The notes: a model not told the origin generated them from the letters alone. A stretch of 64,000 nt of DNA from Alphaproteobacteria bacterium (GCA_016869765.1 VGES01000001.1:62001-126000), one strand, 5' to 3'; shown: positions 34,100-43,474, counted from the first letter of the stretch. Translations and numbers: made by a program.

Positions 34100-35296
34100 T
34101 CAGGCTCGGGTGCGCACCAGCGGTCCAAGGATGGCGAGGAACGAAACGATCGAGGCGGCAATGCAGAGCGCCATCAACAGGGCCATCGGGCGCGCGGAGT
34201 GGTCGAACAGCATGCCGACGGCCTGCCCGCTGATGACCGACCCCACCGCCTGGACAAAACCAATGAGCGACGACGCCGTACCGGCGATCTGGGGGTGGGG
34301 CGCCATCGCCCCGGCGAAGCACAACGGCATGAGCACGCCGAGCCCGAGCGTCACCACGGTGATTGGCATCAAAATGGTCGCAGCGTTCGGGGCCACGAGC
34401 GCGCCTATCACGAGGAGAACCGCACCGGTTCCGCACACCACGAGGGCCCCGCCGCAGACCCGGACCAGGGGGCGCCGCCGCGTCAATCGATCGGCCAGAT
34501 AATTTCCGCAAATGAACGAACTCGCCATCGCGGTGAACACGAGGCCGAACACGGCCGGGCGCATGCTGAACACCGTGATGAACAGGTGCGAACTGCCGGA
34601 AACGAACACGAACATCCCAGCCAGCAGGAACGCGACGGTGAAACAGTAGCCCGCGAACTGCCGATCATTGAGCAACACGCGCATGTTGCGAAGCAGCGGA
34701 ACCGGATCGATGGCGTGTGGGTTCTTGCGCGGGACCGTCTCCTTATAGACCCGGGCCACGAGCGCAACCAGCATCGCAACGTAGACCAGCGTCGCCACCA
34801 GCACGGCGCGCCACCCGAACACGTCGGCCAGGAAGCCACCCGCCATGGGGACCACCGTCGACACCGTGCCCATGACCATGGTGGTGCGTGCCAACATGCG
34901 TGTCGTCCCCGCAGGGTCGTGGGTGTCTCGGATGATCGTGCGGTTGAGAATCCAGGCGGCCGAGGCCCCGATGGCCTGAAAGAACCGGGAGGACGCCAGT
35001 ACCCCGATCGTCGGCGCGAATGTGGCCACGGCCGTCGCCACGAAAAATACGCCGAGACCCAGCAGGAGGAGCGGACGACGTCCGAAGCGATCGGCGAGCG
35101 GCCCGACACAGAGCTGGCCGATGGCATAGCCCGCGACGAACAATGTCAGGGTCAGTTGCGCCGTCTCGACACCCACGCCGAAGTCGCGAGCGACGATGGG
35201 GACCATGACGGAGAACATGTCGGTTGTGATTGGACCGGATGCGACCAGGGCGCCGCAGAAGGCGAGCATTGCCGGAGAGTTCGGCCGCAACGTCAT
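34100..35296 (-). CDS. Bcr/CflA-family MFS exporter (copy 3)
   Basis: A 398-residue twelve-helix transporter. Start ATG 35296 (MTLRPNSPAMLAFCGAL), overlapping the stop of the upstream copy by four bases, so they are translationally coupled. Signatures: PITTDMFSVMVPIVA, VGPLADRFGRRPLLL and GTASSLIGFVQAVGSVISGQ. Reading further upstream in this frame gives a spurious 1106-codon stretch because GC-rich antisense sequence lacks stops; it should not be taken as a fusion. Export substrate unknown. Confidence 0.9.
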   Translation of the reverse strand: MTLRPNSPAMLAFCGALVASGPITTDMFSVMVPIVARDFGVGVETAQLTLTLFVAGYAIGQLCVGPLADRFGRRPLLLLGLGVFFVATAVATFAPTIGVLASSRFFQAIGASAAWILNRTIIRDTHDPAGTTRMLARTTMVMGTVSTVVPMAGGFLADVFGWRAVLVATLVYVAMLVALVARVYKETVPRKNPHAIDPVPLLRNMRVLLNDRQFAGYCFTVAFLLAGMFVFVSGSSHLFITVFSMRPAVFGLVFTAMASSFICGNYLADRLTRRRPLVRVCGGALVVCGTGAVLLVIGALVAPNAATILMPITVVTLGLGVLMPLCFAGAMAPHPQIAGTASSLIGFVQAVGSVISGQAVGMLFDHSARPMALLMALCIAASIVSFLAILGPLVRTRA

Positions 35297-36492
35297 GGCC
35301 GTACCGGGTCGGTCATGACCGGTCGAAGCACGAAGCCGTAAATCGCTGCCCCAACCACCGCGGTCGCGGTCATGACCGTGACCATCGGCCAAGCGGTGCC
35401 GTCGAACAGGGTCGCCGCCAGGGTACCGAAGGTCGCTGCGGCGAGAGACTGGCCTACGCCCAGCAGCGAGGACGCGGTTCCCGCCATATGCGGATTGGGC
35501 CCTAGCCCGCCCGATTGGGCCAGTGGCATGACGAAGCCCACCCCGAGGGATGCGACCGCCAAGGGCAACAGATACCAAGGCCAAGGCACCGAGCCCAATG
35601 CGATCAGGACGGCGAGCGAGGTGCAGCCGACGACCGGCAGACAAACGCCGACCGCCATCAGCCGTCGGCGCCCCATGCGCCTGATGAGCGGGGCGGTGGC
35701 CAACGACGAGATGAACAGCGCGCCTTCCATGGCAAAGAACACGACTCCGAACAGCGTCGGCGTGACACTCAAGACTTCGACAAAAAAGAACGAACCATTC
35801 GCCAGGAATGTGAACGCGACGCTCAACGTGAAACACTGACACAACAGATACCCGGAGAACGTTCGATTGCGCAGCAACGTCCGCATGTTCCCCACGACCG
35901 CCCCGATCCTTAGCGACAGGCGACGCTCGGGCGCCGATTCGGGCAGCCAGCGCAGGACCGCCAGCACATAGGCCACGCCGAGGAAGCCGGGTAGGGCAAA
36001 GACCCAAGGCCAGCCGGCCACTTCCGTCAGGTAGCCACCACTGATCGGCATGGCCATCGACAAGACGCTCATGATCGCGAAGGTGTAACCCATCACGCGG
36101 GTGGTCTCTTCGGGCGTGTGAAGGTCCCGAATAACGGCCCGCGATAGAACCCAGGCCGAGGCGACGCCGGTCGCTTGGATGAACCGCCACGCGATCAGCG
36201 ACCCGATGCTCGGGGCCAGGGCGCAGGCAACGCTGCTGACAGCGAGGAGGGCCATACCGGCGGCAAGGACTGGACGGCGGCCAAAACGGTCGGCCAGAGG
36301 GCCGACGAAGAACTGTCCCGTCGCGAAGCCGTACCAGAACACGCCGAAGGTCAACTGTGCGGTCGCGACATCGGTGGCGAAGTGGCCGCGGATTGCGGGC
36401 ATCGCCGGAATGAACATGTCGGTGGAAAACGCGCCCATCGACACGAGTCCGCCGATGAACACCAGCAGTGCTGGGGACCCAGGTCGAAGCAT
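35293..36492 (-). CDS. Bcr/CflA-family MFS exporter (copy 2)
   Basis: A 399-residue twelve-helix transporter. AFSTDMFIPAMPAIR is the family signature, VGPLADRFGRRPVLAAG the loop motif and GTASSLLGVGQSLAAATFG the helix-11 pattern. Begins immediately after the stop of copy 1 (36493) and overlaps copy 3 by four bases. The copies are clearly homologous but diverged outside the motifs, so the array is not a recent duplication. Confidence 0.9.
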   Translation of the reverse strand: MLRPGSPALLVFIGGLVSMGAFSTDMFIPAMPAIRGHFATDVATAQLTFGVFWYGFATGQFFVGPLADRFGRRPVLAAGMALLAVSSVACALAPSIGSLIAWRFIQATGVASAWVLSRAVIRDLHTPEETTRVMGYTFAIMSVLSMAMPISGGYLTEVAGWPWVFALPGFLGVAYVLAVLRWLPESAPERRLSLRIGAVVGNMRTLLRNRTFSGYLLCQCFTLSVAFTFLANGSFFFVEVLSVTPTLFGVVFFAMEGALFISSLATAPLIRRMGRRRLMAVGVCLPVVGCTSLAVLIALGSVPWPWYLLPLAVASLGVGFVMPLAQSGGLGPNPHMAGTASSLLGVGQSLAAATFGTLAATLFDGTAWPMVTVMTATAVVGAAIYGFVLRPVMTDPVRP

Positions 36493-37701
36493 TCAACCTC
36501 GTGCCGGCTCTCGTCGGCGCAACACCAGGAAGAGCGCGAGGGCGAGCGTGGCCAGAGTCAAGAACTGCCAAACCACCGGTCGCGGCGAGTCGTCGTAGAA
36601 GACCCCGACCATTTGCGCCGCGAGGGCGCCGACGACGGCCTGTAACAGTCCGATCAACGTCGAAGCGGTACCGGCGATCATCGGGTGTGGTGCCAACGCA
36701 CCGGCAAATCCCAAGGGGACGATAAAGCCCATCGTGGCGCTGAAGGCGATCATGATCACGATCATCGTCACGACGCCGAACAATCCAACGGTGGTGGCTA
36801 CTACCGCGAGGCCCATACCCGCCGCCAACAGCGCGAGCACCGTACCGTAGAGCCGCGCCGACGGCCCGCGGCGGGTAACTCGGGCGGCCACCGCTGAGGA
36901 CACCATGTTGGTGAGCGCAATGGGGATGAACACGAGGCCGAACTCCGCTGGGGACAGTCCGAGCTGGCGGATAAACACGAAGGGGGCCGACGTGAGGAAC
37001 GTGAACAGAACGCCATAAACCAGGGACACCGACACGGCGTAGCTCGCGAAGACGGGATCCGTCAGCAGTCCGCCGAAGTTCCGCAAGGTCTGGAGCGGCC
37101 GGATGGCGGTCGGATCGAGTTTGGGTACCGATTCCGGAAACCACAGGAGCACGACGACGGCGATCGCCAAGGCGTAGACCCCGTGGAACACGAAAATCGA
37201 CCACCACCCGAATCCACCCAGCAGCTGAGCCCCGATCGAAGGCGAAATCAGCGTCGTCGAGGCCATGATGATCGAGGCCAGCGCCACCATCCGCGGCATC
37301 TGCGCGGGCTGGTGCAGGTCGCGAATCACCGCGCGACCGAGCACCAGGCCGAAGGCCGTTCCGATGGCCTGGACGAACCGACCGCCGATTAGGGTCTCGA
37401 TCGACGGGGCGAGCGCGCATGCGAAGCTGGCGGCCGAGAACAGCAGCGCGCCCCCGATGATGGCGGGGCGTCGTCCCAAGCGGTCGGCGACCGGCCCGTA
37501 GATAAGCTGGCCCAGCGCGAAACCGGCCAGGTAGACACTCATCGTTTGCTGCGCCGTGGGCACGTCAACGGAGAAAATCCCCGGAAGGGCGGCGAGCGCC
37601 GGGAGGAACATATCGGTCGCAATCGGACCGATGCCGAACCAAGTGCCGATCAGGGCAACGAGCGCGAGCGATCCGGGTCGGAAAAGGGACGAGGTGGGCA
37701 C
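36493..37701 (-). CDS. Bcr/CflA-family MFS exporter (copy 1)
   Basis: A 402-residue twelve-helix transporter, first of the four-gene run. IGPIATDMFLPALAALP, YGPVADRLGRRPAIIG and GTASTLIGLLQAVVGALAA are the family motifs. I chose GTG 37701 because AAGG stands seven bases upstream; TTG 37737 and GTG 37710 are in frame. No dedicated regulator lies next to the array: the upstream neighbour is the YgjP-like peptidase on the same strand. Confidence 0.9.
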   Translation of the reverse strand: MPTSSLFRPGSLALVALIGTWFGIGPIATDMFLPALAALPGIFSVDVPTAQQTMSVYLAGFALGQLIYGPVADRLGRRPAIIGGALLFSAASFACALAPSIETLIGGRFVQAIGTAFGLVLGRAVIRDLHQPAQMPRMVALASIIMASTTLISPSIGAQLLGGFGWWSIFVFHGVYALAIAVVVLLWFPESVPKLDPTAIRPLQTLRNFGGLLTDPVFASYAVSVSLVYGVLFTFLTSAPFVFIRQLGLSPAEFGLVFIPIALTNMVSSAVAARVTRRGPSARLYGTVLALLAAGMGLAVVATTVGLFGVVTMIVIMIAFSATMGFIVPLGFAGALAPHPMIAGTASTLIGLLQAVVGALAAQMVGVFYDDSPRPVVWQFLTLATLALALFLVLRRREPARG

Positions 37702-37743
37702 TCGCGTCACCTTAGGGGGCCGACCCCGCGTTCGCAAACTTCG

Positions 37744-38436
37744 TCAGCCGAAGCGGTGCAGGGCCGCTCCGTTCTCGCGCAACCAGCGGCGGCAGTCCCG
37801 GTAGTCCGGGCACAGTCGAGCGACAATGCGCCAGAAACGGGGTCCGTGGTTCAGTTCCACGAGGTGTGCCACCTCGTGAGCGACCACGTAATTCATCACC
37901 GGTTCCGGCGCCAGCAGCAGTCGCCAAGAGAACGAGATTTGACCGTCCGCGGTGCAACTGCCCCAACGGCTTCGCGGGTCCCGGATCGTAATCCGCCGGA
38001 CCCGGCGCTCGATCGTAGTCGCCATGACGCAGGCACGCTCGGCCAGGGTCTGGCGCGCCGAGGTGCGCAGCCAATCGCGCAGCCTTCGCGCCAGAAAGCG
38101 GGGATCCCCGCCAACGACGATGGCCTCATGGGTCAAGGTGACGCTGCCACGAAACGCCCGTTGATGCTCGATCCGGCGTTGACCGCCGCCGAACGGCAAC
38201 ACGGCGCCGTCGCAGAACGGAACATGAGGAGGCAATGCCCGGAGTTGCCGCGCGATCCAACCCGCCTTACGGCGCGCGAACGCGAGACCCTCGGCCTGGG
38301 ACACGAAGCGCGGCAGGATCAACTTGACGCGCCCACCGCGTTCGTCGACTCGCAGGTTGATGTTTCGTGCGCGCTCGCTCACCGAAACGTCGATGACGAG
38401 CGCGTTTCCGGAAAGGTCGATGGTCGCCTGCGTCAT
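37744..38436 (-). CDS. YgjP-like zinc metallopeptidase (DUF45/M48 type)
   Basis: A 230-residue predicted metal-dependent hydrolase. [20 protein letters not shown] holds the HExxH zinc motif and the third histidine, [26 protein letters not shown] is the family's WGSC signature, and [17 protein letters not shown] starts the fold. Start ATG 38436 ([10 protein letters not shown]); an upstream ATG at 38502 would extend over the divergent VOC gene. Substrate unknown. Confidence 0.88.
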   Translation of the reverse strand: MTQATIDLSGNALVIDVSVSERARNINLRVDERGGRVKLILPRFVSQAEGLAFARRKAGWIARQLRALPPHVPFCDGAVLPFGGGQRRIEHQRAFRGSVTLTHEAIVVGGDPRFLARRLRDWLRTSARQTLAERACVMATTIERRVRRITIRDPRSRWGSCTADGQISFSWRLLLAPEPVMNYVVAHEVAHLVELNHGPRFWRIVARLCPDYRDCRRWLRENGAALHRFG

Positions 38437-38486
38437 GGCCCGATTGGCCGATTGCGCCCCGCCGGGAGGGGCGCAATGATAGTGCC

Positions 38487-38909
38487 ATGACCACCGTTCC
38501 ACCGTTCCATCTCGCTTTTCCGGTTCACGACCTCGCGGCAGCGCGGGCCTTCTACGGCGATCTTCTCCAGTGCCCGGAAGGACGCTCCAGCGAGGAATGG
38601 GTCGACTTCAACCTCTTCGGGCATCAGATCGTGGCGCATCTCGCGCCGTCGGAGCAACGAGCGGGACCGACCAATCTCGTCGACGGCGAGGACGTTCCGG
38701 TTCGGCACTTCGGCGTCGTCCTGGCGTGGGGCGACTGGCATCGCCTGGCGGATCGTCTGCGCAAGGCCAAGATCGAATTCGTCATCGAGCCCGGAATCCG
38801 ATTCCAGGGCAAGGTGGGCGAACAGGCGACGATGTTCTTTCGCGACCCCAGCGGCAACGCGCTCGAGTTCAAGTCGTTTCGCGACCCCTCGCAGTTGTTC
38901 GCGCGGTGA
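38487..38909 (+). CDS. VOC-superfamily protein (glyoxalase/bleomycin resistance type)
   Basis: A 140-residue protein with the paired beta-alpha-beta-beta-beta modules of the vicinal oxygen chelate fold. [23 protein letters not shown] supplies the first metal-ligand histidine; [18 protein letters not shown] the second module, and [17 protein letters not shown] the last ligand, a glutamate. Similar to the small YkcA/PhnB-like dioxygenase group. Whether it is a dioxygenase, epimerase or binding protein cannot be told. Confidence 0.86.
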   Translation: MTTVPPFHLAFPVHDLAAARAFYGDLLQCPEGRSSEEWVDFNLFGHQIVAHLAPSEQRAGPTNLVDGEDVPVRHFGVVLAWGDWHRLADRLRKAKIEFVIEPGIRFQGKVGEQATMFFRDPSGNALEFKSFRDPSQLFAR

Positions 38910-38911
38910 AC

Positions 38912-39355
38912 TCACGCCGGCCAGCGCACGATGCGCTCGGCGGGGTCCCCGGCTTCGCGCTCGCTGATGACTCGACCGCGCACGGACATCCCGGCCTCGT
39001 GGATGGTCCGTTTGCTTCCTGAGATCAGGTGATGCCACCAATAGAGGTCTTTCCCTTCGGCCACGAGCCGATAGGCACAGGTCGACGGCATCCAATTCAG
39101 TCGGCGGACGTTGCGCGAGGTGAGCACCACGCAATCGGCGACGAGTCGTTGGCGTGCCTCGTAATCGCGACAGCGACAGGTGTGGGTATTGAGGAGGCGG
39201 CAGGCAACGTCCGTGTAGTCGACGCCGCGCGCACCGTCGCCGAGCTTCACCAGACAGCACTTGCCACAGCCATCGCACAACAGTTCCCACTCGGACGCTG
39301 AAAGCTCCGAGAGTTTCTTGCGCCTCCAGAACGGGGCTTCGCTATCGGTCGTCAA
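38912..39355 (-). CDS. YcgN-family cysteine cluster protein (UPF0260)
   Basis: A 147-residue protein of the YcgN group, named for its conserved cysteines. LCDGCGKCCLVKLGD, then ACRLLNTHTCRCRDYEARQR and PSTCAYRLV give about eight cysteines, likely binding iron or zinc; function unknown. It lies three bases from the end of the PHA depolymerase gene on the same strand, and faces the convergent VOC gene with two bases between. Confidence 0.88.
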   Translation of the reverse strand: MTTDSEAPFWRRKKLSELSASEWELLCDGCGKCCLVKLGDGARGVDYTDVACRLLNTHTCRCRDYEARQRLVADCVVLTSRNVRRLNWMPSTCAYRLVAEGKDLYWWHHLISGSKRTIHEAGMSVRGRVISEREAGDPAERIVRWPA

Positions 39356-39358
39356 GGT

Positions 39359-40579
39359 TCAGCGGTGCTCGCGGATGAATGCGGCGACCATCGGCTTGAT
39401 CTCTTCGCGCCAGCGTCGCCCGTTGAAGATGCCGTAGTGGCCGGTCGCCTTCTGCAGGTGATAGCGTTTTCGTTCGGCGGCGACGTTGACGCACAGGTCG
39501 AGCGCGGCGCGGGTTTGCCCAACACCCGAAATGTCGTCGAGTTCTCCTTCGACAGCGAGCAGCGCCGTGTGGCGGATGGCGGCCGGCTCAACGGGCTGGC
39601 CACGCCACACCATGGTCCCGCGGGGTAGCGCATGCTCCTGGAAGACCGTACGAACCGTCTGCAGGTAGTACTCGGCCGGAAGGTCCATCACCGCCAGGTA
39701 CTCGTCGTAGAATCGTCGATGAGCGGCAGCACTCTCCCCGTCGCCCTCGACGAGGTGGTCGAACAACCGCCGGTGCGCCCGGACGTGACGGTCGAGGTTC
39801 ATGGTCATGAATCCGGTCAGTTGCAGGAACCCCGGGTAGACCCGCCGCCCATGTCCGAGGTGCGGCCAGGGAACGCGGTGGATGGCGTTGGCTTCGAACC
39901 AGGCGAGGGAGTTGTCCTCGGCCAATCGGTTCGGAACCGTCGGGTTGATTCGCGTGTCGATCGGTCCCCCCATCATGGTCAAGGAGAGGGGCTGTACCGT
40001 GTCTTTGGCGGCGGCCAAGAGTGCGGCCGTTGCCAGGACCGGCACCGAGGGCTGGCACACCGCCATGATGTGCAACGTCGGGCCCATGTGGCGCGCGAAA
40101 TCGATCAAGTACGCGATGTAGTCGTCGAGGTCGAAGGATCCATGGCGAAGCCCGACGTCACGACCGTTGGTCCAATCGGTCACGTAGACGTCGTGATCGG
40201 GCAATAGCGCTTCCACCGTGCCGCGCAATAGCGTGGCGTAGTGGCCCGACAGCGGCGCCACGATCAACAGTCGAGGGTCCTCGCGCTCGATCCCCTGGCG
40301 CTCGAAGTGGAGCAGATTGCAGAACGGGCGATGCACAGCCACCTTTTCCTGAACGGCCACCTCGCGCCCGTCGATCACCGTGCTGTTCAAACCGAAGGCC
40401 GGCTTGTCACGGCGCAGGCTGGCGTAGGCGTAGAACTCGCACGCTGCCGCCGCTGTGCGGCCGACCGACGTGTGAGTCAGGGGGTTCAGGGGGTGGCGAA
40501 GCAGGACTTGCCCGCCGAGCGCGGCCATACGCAACGGGGCGGTGGCGGCGCGCTGCCACTCGTGGACGAGATACAACAA
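39359..40579 (-). CDS. phaZ: Intracellular polyhydroxyalkanoate depolymerase
   Basis: Breaks down stored PHB granules inside the cell. The 406 residues carry the lipase-like box with cysteine as nucleophile (AVCQPSVPVLA), the catalytic aspartate in VEGELDDISG, and the histidine in TGHYGIFNG, all as in alphaproteobacterial PhaZ. LVHEWQRAATAPLR and DWTNGRDVGLRHGSFDLDDY are further signatures. The start is TTG 40579 (reading MLYLVHE as relatives do), with GGGGAA nine bases upstream. Shows that the host stores polyhydroxyalkanoate. Confidence 0.95.
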   Translation of the reverse strand: MLYLVHEWQRAATAPLRMAALGGQVLLRHPLNPLTHTSVGRTAAAACEFYAYASLRRDKPAFGLNSTVIDGREVAVQEKVAVHRPFCNLLHFERQGIEREDPRLLIVAPLSGHYATLLRGTVEALLPDHDVYVTDWTNGRDVGLRHGSFDLDDYIAYLIDFARHMGPTLHIMAVCQPSVPVLATAALLAAAKDTVQPLSLTMMGGPIDTRINPTVPNRLAEDNSLAWFEANAIHRVPWPHLGHGRRVYPGFLQLTGFMTMNLDRHVRAHRRLFDHLVEGDGESAAAHRRFYDEYLAVMDLPAEYYLQTVRTVFQEHALPRGTMVWRGQPVEPAAIRHTALLAVEGELDDISGVGQTRAALDLCVNVAAERKRYHLQKATGHYGIFNGRRWREEIKPMVAAFIREHR

Positions 40580-40665
40580 CAGTCTATTCCCCGGCGGTCG
40601 GGGGACTTCAACCGCCTTCGTAACAAGCCATTGTACGTGGCCGGGGCGTCAAGAAGAAGGGTGCT

Positions 40666-41277
40666 CTAGAGGTAGCGGCGCAGATGGCGGGCGATCTCGT
40701 CGGCGTTCAGCCCGCCTCGGAAGTGCGTGACGTACCGCCCGTCGGGACCCATCAGGAACACCAGCGAGGAATGATCCATCAAATAGTCGGTGGAGCCGGA
40801 ATCGCGGGCGCGCCCGAAGTAGACGCCGTAACTCCGTGCGATCGCCTTGGTCTGTTCGAGGCTTCCCGTGAGCGCGACCTGCCGTGGATGGAAGTGGCCC
40901 GCATAGTCCCGCAGCAAGTCGACGGTGTCCCGTTCCGGATCGATCGTCACGAAAATCGGTACCACCGGATCCGCGCGGCTGCCGAGCTGATCCAGGGCCT
41001 GATGGACGTTTTGCAACGTCAAGGGACAGACATCGGGGCAATAGGTGTAGCCAAAGAACACGAGCATGTATTTGCCGGCGAACGTGCGATCCGTGACCGT
41101 CCGACCCTGTTGGTCGGTGAGTTCGAATGGCCCGCCGATGGCCGGGTGGTTGAGGTTGGATTGTGGCGCGGTGATCGGGACGAGGAACCCGATCGCGGTC
41201 CCAACCGCCACCGCCAGCAGCGCGGCGACGATGATCACCCATCCTCGCGGGCGTGTTTTCTGCGCGGTCTCCGTCAT
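40666..41277 (-). CDS. SCO1/SenC copper chaperone
   Basis: A 203-residue membrane-anchored thioredoxin-fold protein for CuA centre assembly of cytochrome c oxidase or for redox sensing. One N-terminal helix (WVIIVAALLAVAVGTAIGFLVP) anchors it to the periplasmic face; the copper ligands are Cys80 and Cys84 in YCPDVCP and the histidine in LMDHSSLVFL. Start ATG 41277 overlaps the upstream membrane-protein stop by four bases. RegB/RegA, whose relatives are linked to senC in Rhodobacter, lie about 4.5 kb away. Confidence 0.92.
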   Translation of the reverse strand: MTETAQKTRPRGWVIIVAALLAVAVGTAIGFLVPITAPQSNLNHPAIGGPFELTDQQGRTVTDRTFAGKYMLVFFGYTYCPDVCPLTLQNVHQALDQLGSRADPVVPIFVTIDPERDTVDLLRDYAGHFHPRQVALTGSLEQTKAIARSYGVYFGRARDSGSTDYLMDHSSLVFLMGPDGRYVTHFRGGLNADEIARHLRRYL

Positions 41278-41567
41278 CGCATTCCCAACCATGGGCGAAG
41301 TACGAACCCCCCCAGTAGCCCGATGGTGATCGCCGCCCAACAGACTCCGGGGCGGGCAAGTATCTCGAGGTGCAAGCGGGTACTGCGCCAGCCGACCGCG
41401 TGCAAGGCCGCCCCGATCAACCCGATCAAAAGGACAGCCCCGAGCAGACGAGCCAGCACGCTGCCGTCGGTGCCGAGCGCCTCCGGTCTTTGGCTCAACG
41501 CCAGAACGCTGCCGCCGATCAAGCCCAGGGACCACACACGCGCTATGAAGGGAGCACGAATCATCAT
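41274..41567 (-). CDS. Small membrane protein, function unknown
   Basis: A 97-residue protein with three probable membrane helices (VWSLGLIGGSVLALS, LLGAVLLIGLIGAALHAV, VCWAAITIGLLGGFVLRPWL). I do not recognise the family. The four-base overlap with SCO1 makes it a likely partner in oxidase or copper handling. ATG 41567 (or 41564) is my choice; in-frame ATGs at 41585 and 41594 would lengthen it by six or nine residues. Confidence 0.65.
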   Translation of the reverse strand: MMIRAPFIARVWSLGLIGGSVLALSQRPEALGTDGSVLARLLGAVLLIGLIGAALHAVGWRSTRLHLEILARPGVCWAAITIGLLGGFVLRPWLGMR

Positions 41568-41645
41568 CGGCCTGAATGTAGGCATCTCGGCCACGGCCGC
41601 AAAGCCCGACGCGATCCCTCGTTGACGGACTTGGCGGCGCTCCGC

Positions 41646-42674
41646 ATGCTCCCGACGATGGGTGCGGGCTGGCAGCTCGACTTTCGCTGGGGGGCGCTGG
41701 CCGCCGACGCCGAACCTCTGTTCGTGCTGCTCGCGGCGATCCTGGTTGATGGCCTGTTGGGCGTGGTCGTCGCGCGGGTTCCCGTCAGTGGCGGCCCGTT
41801 CTTTCGTTTCGTCGAGGATTTGATCCGGCGGCTAAATCGCCCAGGGCGCACTGTGGCGACGCGGCGAACCCGTGGCGCCATTTTTGGCCTCGTGCTAGCG
41901 GGGTCGGGCGCCGGTTTCGGTCTGGCTCTATCGGCCATGACCGCCACCCTGCCATTTGGTTGGCTGGTAAGCGTCGTTGTGCTGCTGTTGAGCCTCGAAT
42001 GGGGTCGCTCGATGGCGCGTGCTCGTGCTGTTGCTCGGGCCTTCGCGGGGGGCAGAGACGCCTTAGCATCTTTGCCCGCCCTCCGCGGCGACGGCCAGCC
42101 GCCCATGGCGACCGCCGATGGTTTTGCCGCCAGTCGAGGCGCCGTCGAACATGTCTGTGGTCGTTTCGCCGACGGACTGGTCGTCGCGGTGTTTTGGTTC
42201 GTCCTGCTCGGCTTTCCCGGGCTGATGGTGAGCCGATTCGTCGCCCGAGCCGCGAACCTGACGCCGCCCACCAACCCCGACCTGCGCGACTTTGGCGCCG
42301 TGGTGTGGCGTTTGAACGAGGCGCTATCGTGGTTGCCCCGGCGGATGGCGGCGTTGCTGCTCGTGCTTGCGGCCGTGCTCGTCCCAGGGGCCTCGGCGGC
42401 GAGGGCGGCTCGTCAATTCATGCGCGGGGCGCCCAGTGGCGGTGCAGCCACAGTGCTTGCGGTCTCCGCCGCTGCCCTCGGGCTTTCGCTCGGCGGGCCG
42501 CGACCCTCCGGCGATCCGGCGGGTGCCGGCCCGGCGCCCTGGCTCGGCCCAGACGACGGACGGGCACGCGCCGACGCTGCGGACGCTCGCCGGGCCCTCT
42601 ACCTGGTTCAGGTGGCGGGTCTCGGAGTCCTGGTGGTTGTCGCTTTGGTCGCGGTTGCTCGCTTCGGGCCCTAG
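41646..42674 (+). CDS. CobD/CbiB-like membrane protein, divergent
   Basis: A 342-residue multi-helix membrane protein clearly related to adenosylcobinamide-phosphate synthase. FVLLAAILVDGLLGVV, FAASRGAVEHVCGRFADGLVVAVFWFVLLG and DFGAVVWRLNEALSWLPRRMAALL follow the CbiB plan (ENLVDGVVAPLFY, RYRDFGWASARLDDLANWIPAR). Several normally invariant residues are changed: VGRDT is absent (RGDG), the lysine/asparagine loop AYKAVNTLDSM is VSRFVARAANL. No other cobalamin gene is nearby, so this may be a paralogue with another role. ATG 41646 chosen; TTG 41622 possible. Convergent with 42741. Confidence 0.75.
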   Translation: MLPTMGAGWQLDFRWGALAADAEPLFVLLAAILVDGLLGVVVARVPVSGGPFFRFVEDLIRRLNRPGRTVATRRTRGAIFGLVLAGSGAGFGLALSAMTATLPFGWLVSVVVLLLSLEWGRSMARARAVARAFAGGRDALASLPALRGDGQPPMATADGFAASRGAVEHVCGRFADGLVVAVFWFVLLGFPGLMVSRFVARAANLTPPTNPDLRDFGAVVWRLNEALSWLPRRMAALLLVLAAVLVPGASAARAARQFMRGAPSGGAATVLAVSAAALGLSLGGPRPSGDPAGAGPAPWLGPDDGRARADAADARRALYLVQVAGLGVLVVVALVAVARFGP

Positions 42675-42740
42675 CGAACGATCGATCTTTCGCACGCAGT
42701 CGAAGCGATGCCCGAGCGGGGCCCCGGCGCGCGATCTTGG

Positions 42741-43424
42741 CTATCGCAACTCGCCTTCGAGCCGGTCGAGCACGTAGGTGGTGCGCGTGAGATCCCAGCG
42801 CATCTTGACGAGTTGGGTGTCCTCGCCTGTGACCCAGACCAAAAGCGGTGTCCGACCGGGAAGGGACGACAGGATGCGGTAGTGTCGGGTGGCGAACGTG
42901 CCGGCAGGTACCGTCACCCGTTCCTCACCGGCGTACTCGATCCGCTTGTGGGACAGACCCGCCATCGGACCCGAATCGCCTAGCGGGTTGGGCGATGATG
43001 CGGCGCCGGTGACGACTTGAATGCGTTCATCTTTGCTGCGGTCGAACATCACGGTCTGCCAGCCGTCGCCGGTGAGGGCATGGGTGACGAACACACTCAG
43101 CGGATCGGTGCTCCTCAGACTCTGGCGAACGCGGCCTTCGGCAACCGTGACGGCCTCACATTCGACCACATCACCGCGACACTGGAACCATGCCGATCCC
43201 ATGTAGGCGCCTCGAACGGTGAGCCGAACGTAAGCATCGAGCGGCCGCCAAGCATCGTCCACGCTCTGGACGCAGTCACGCAGGATACGGTCGCGGTCGA
43301 GTTCGCAAACGGCGCGCAACGTTCGTTGGCCGGCGCCTATCGAGACCGCCACCCATTCGCGGCCGGTTTCACCAAAATCATCGTGATGGCGTGTGATGCG
43401 GCCGCGGTAGGTCCGATGGTCCAT
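42741..43424 (-). CDS. Hypothetical protein, DUF3108/DUF6134-like
   Basis: A 227-residue mostly beta protein without signal peptide or membrane helix, having repeated antiparallel strands (AYVRLTVRGAYMGSAWFQCRG, RIEYAGEERVTVPAGTFATRHY, LVWVTGEDTQLVKMRWDLTRTTYVL). The VPAGTF...Y and VWVT...LV pattern resembles DUF3108-type lipocalin-like proteins, but the assignment is weak. ATG 43424 is the best start; longer readings upstream run through the SYLF gene in another frame. Same strand as, and 50 bases after, the SYLF gene. Confidence 0.62.
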   Translation of the reverse strand: MDHRTYRGRITRHHDDFGETGREWVAVSIGAGQRTLRAVCELDRDRILRDCVQSVDDAWRPLDAYVRLTVRGAYMGSAWFQCRGDVVECEAVTVAEGRVRQSLRSTDPLSVFVTHALTGDGWQTVMFDRSKDERIQVVTGAASSPNPLGDSGPMAGLSHKRIEYAGEERVTVPAGTFATRHYRILSSLPGRTPLLVWVTGEDTQLVKMRWDLTRTTYVLDRLEGELR

Positions 43425-43474
43425 GTCCCAGTGTAGGCGCGGCCGTCGGTCGTGGCGAGTGTCACGTCTTGAGG

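Noticed and set aside
34100-37420. A 1106-codon open frame on the minus strand suggesting a giant fusion
   Set aside because: Only the last 398 codons are the real exporter (start 35296); the rest is antisense or off-frame over two other exporter genes and is Arg/Pro-rich, as expected of GC-rich shadow frames.
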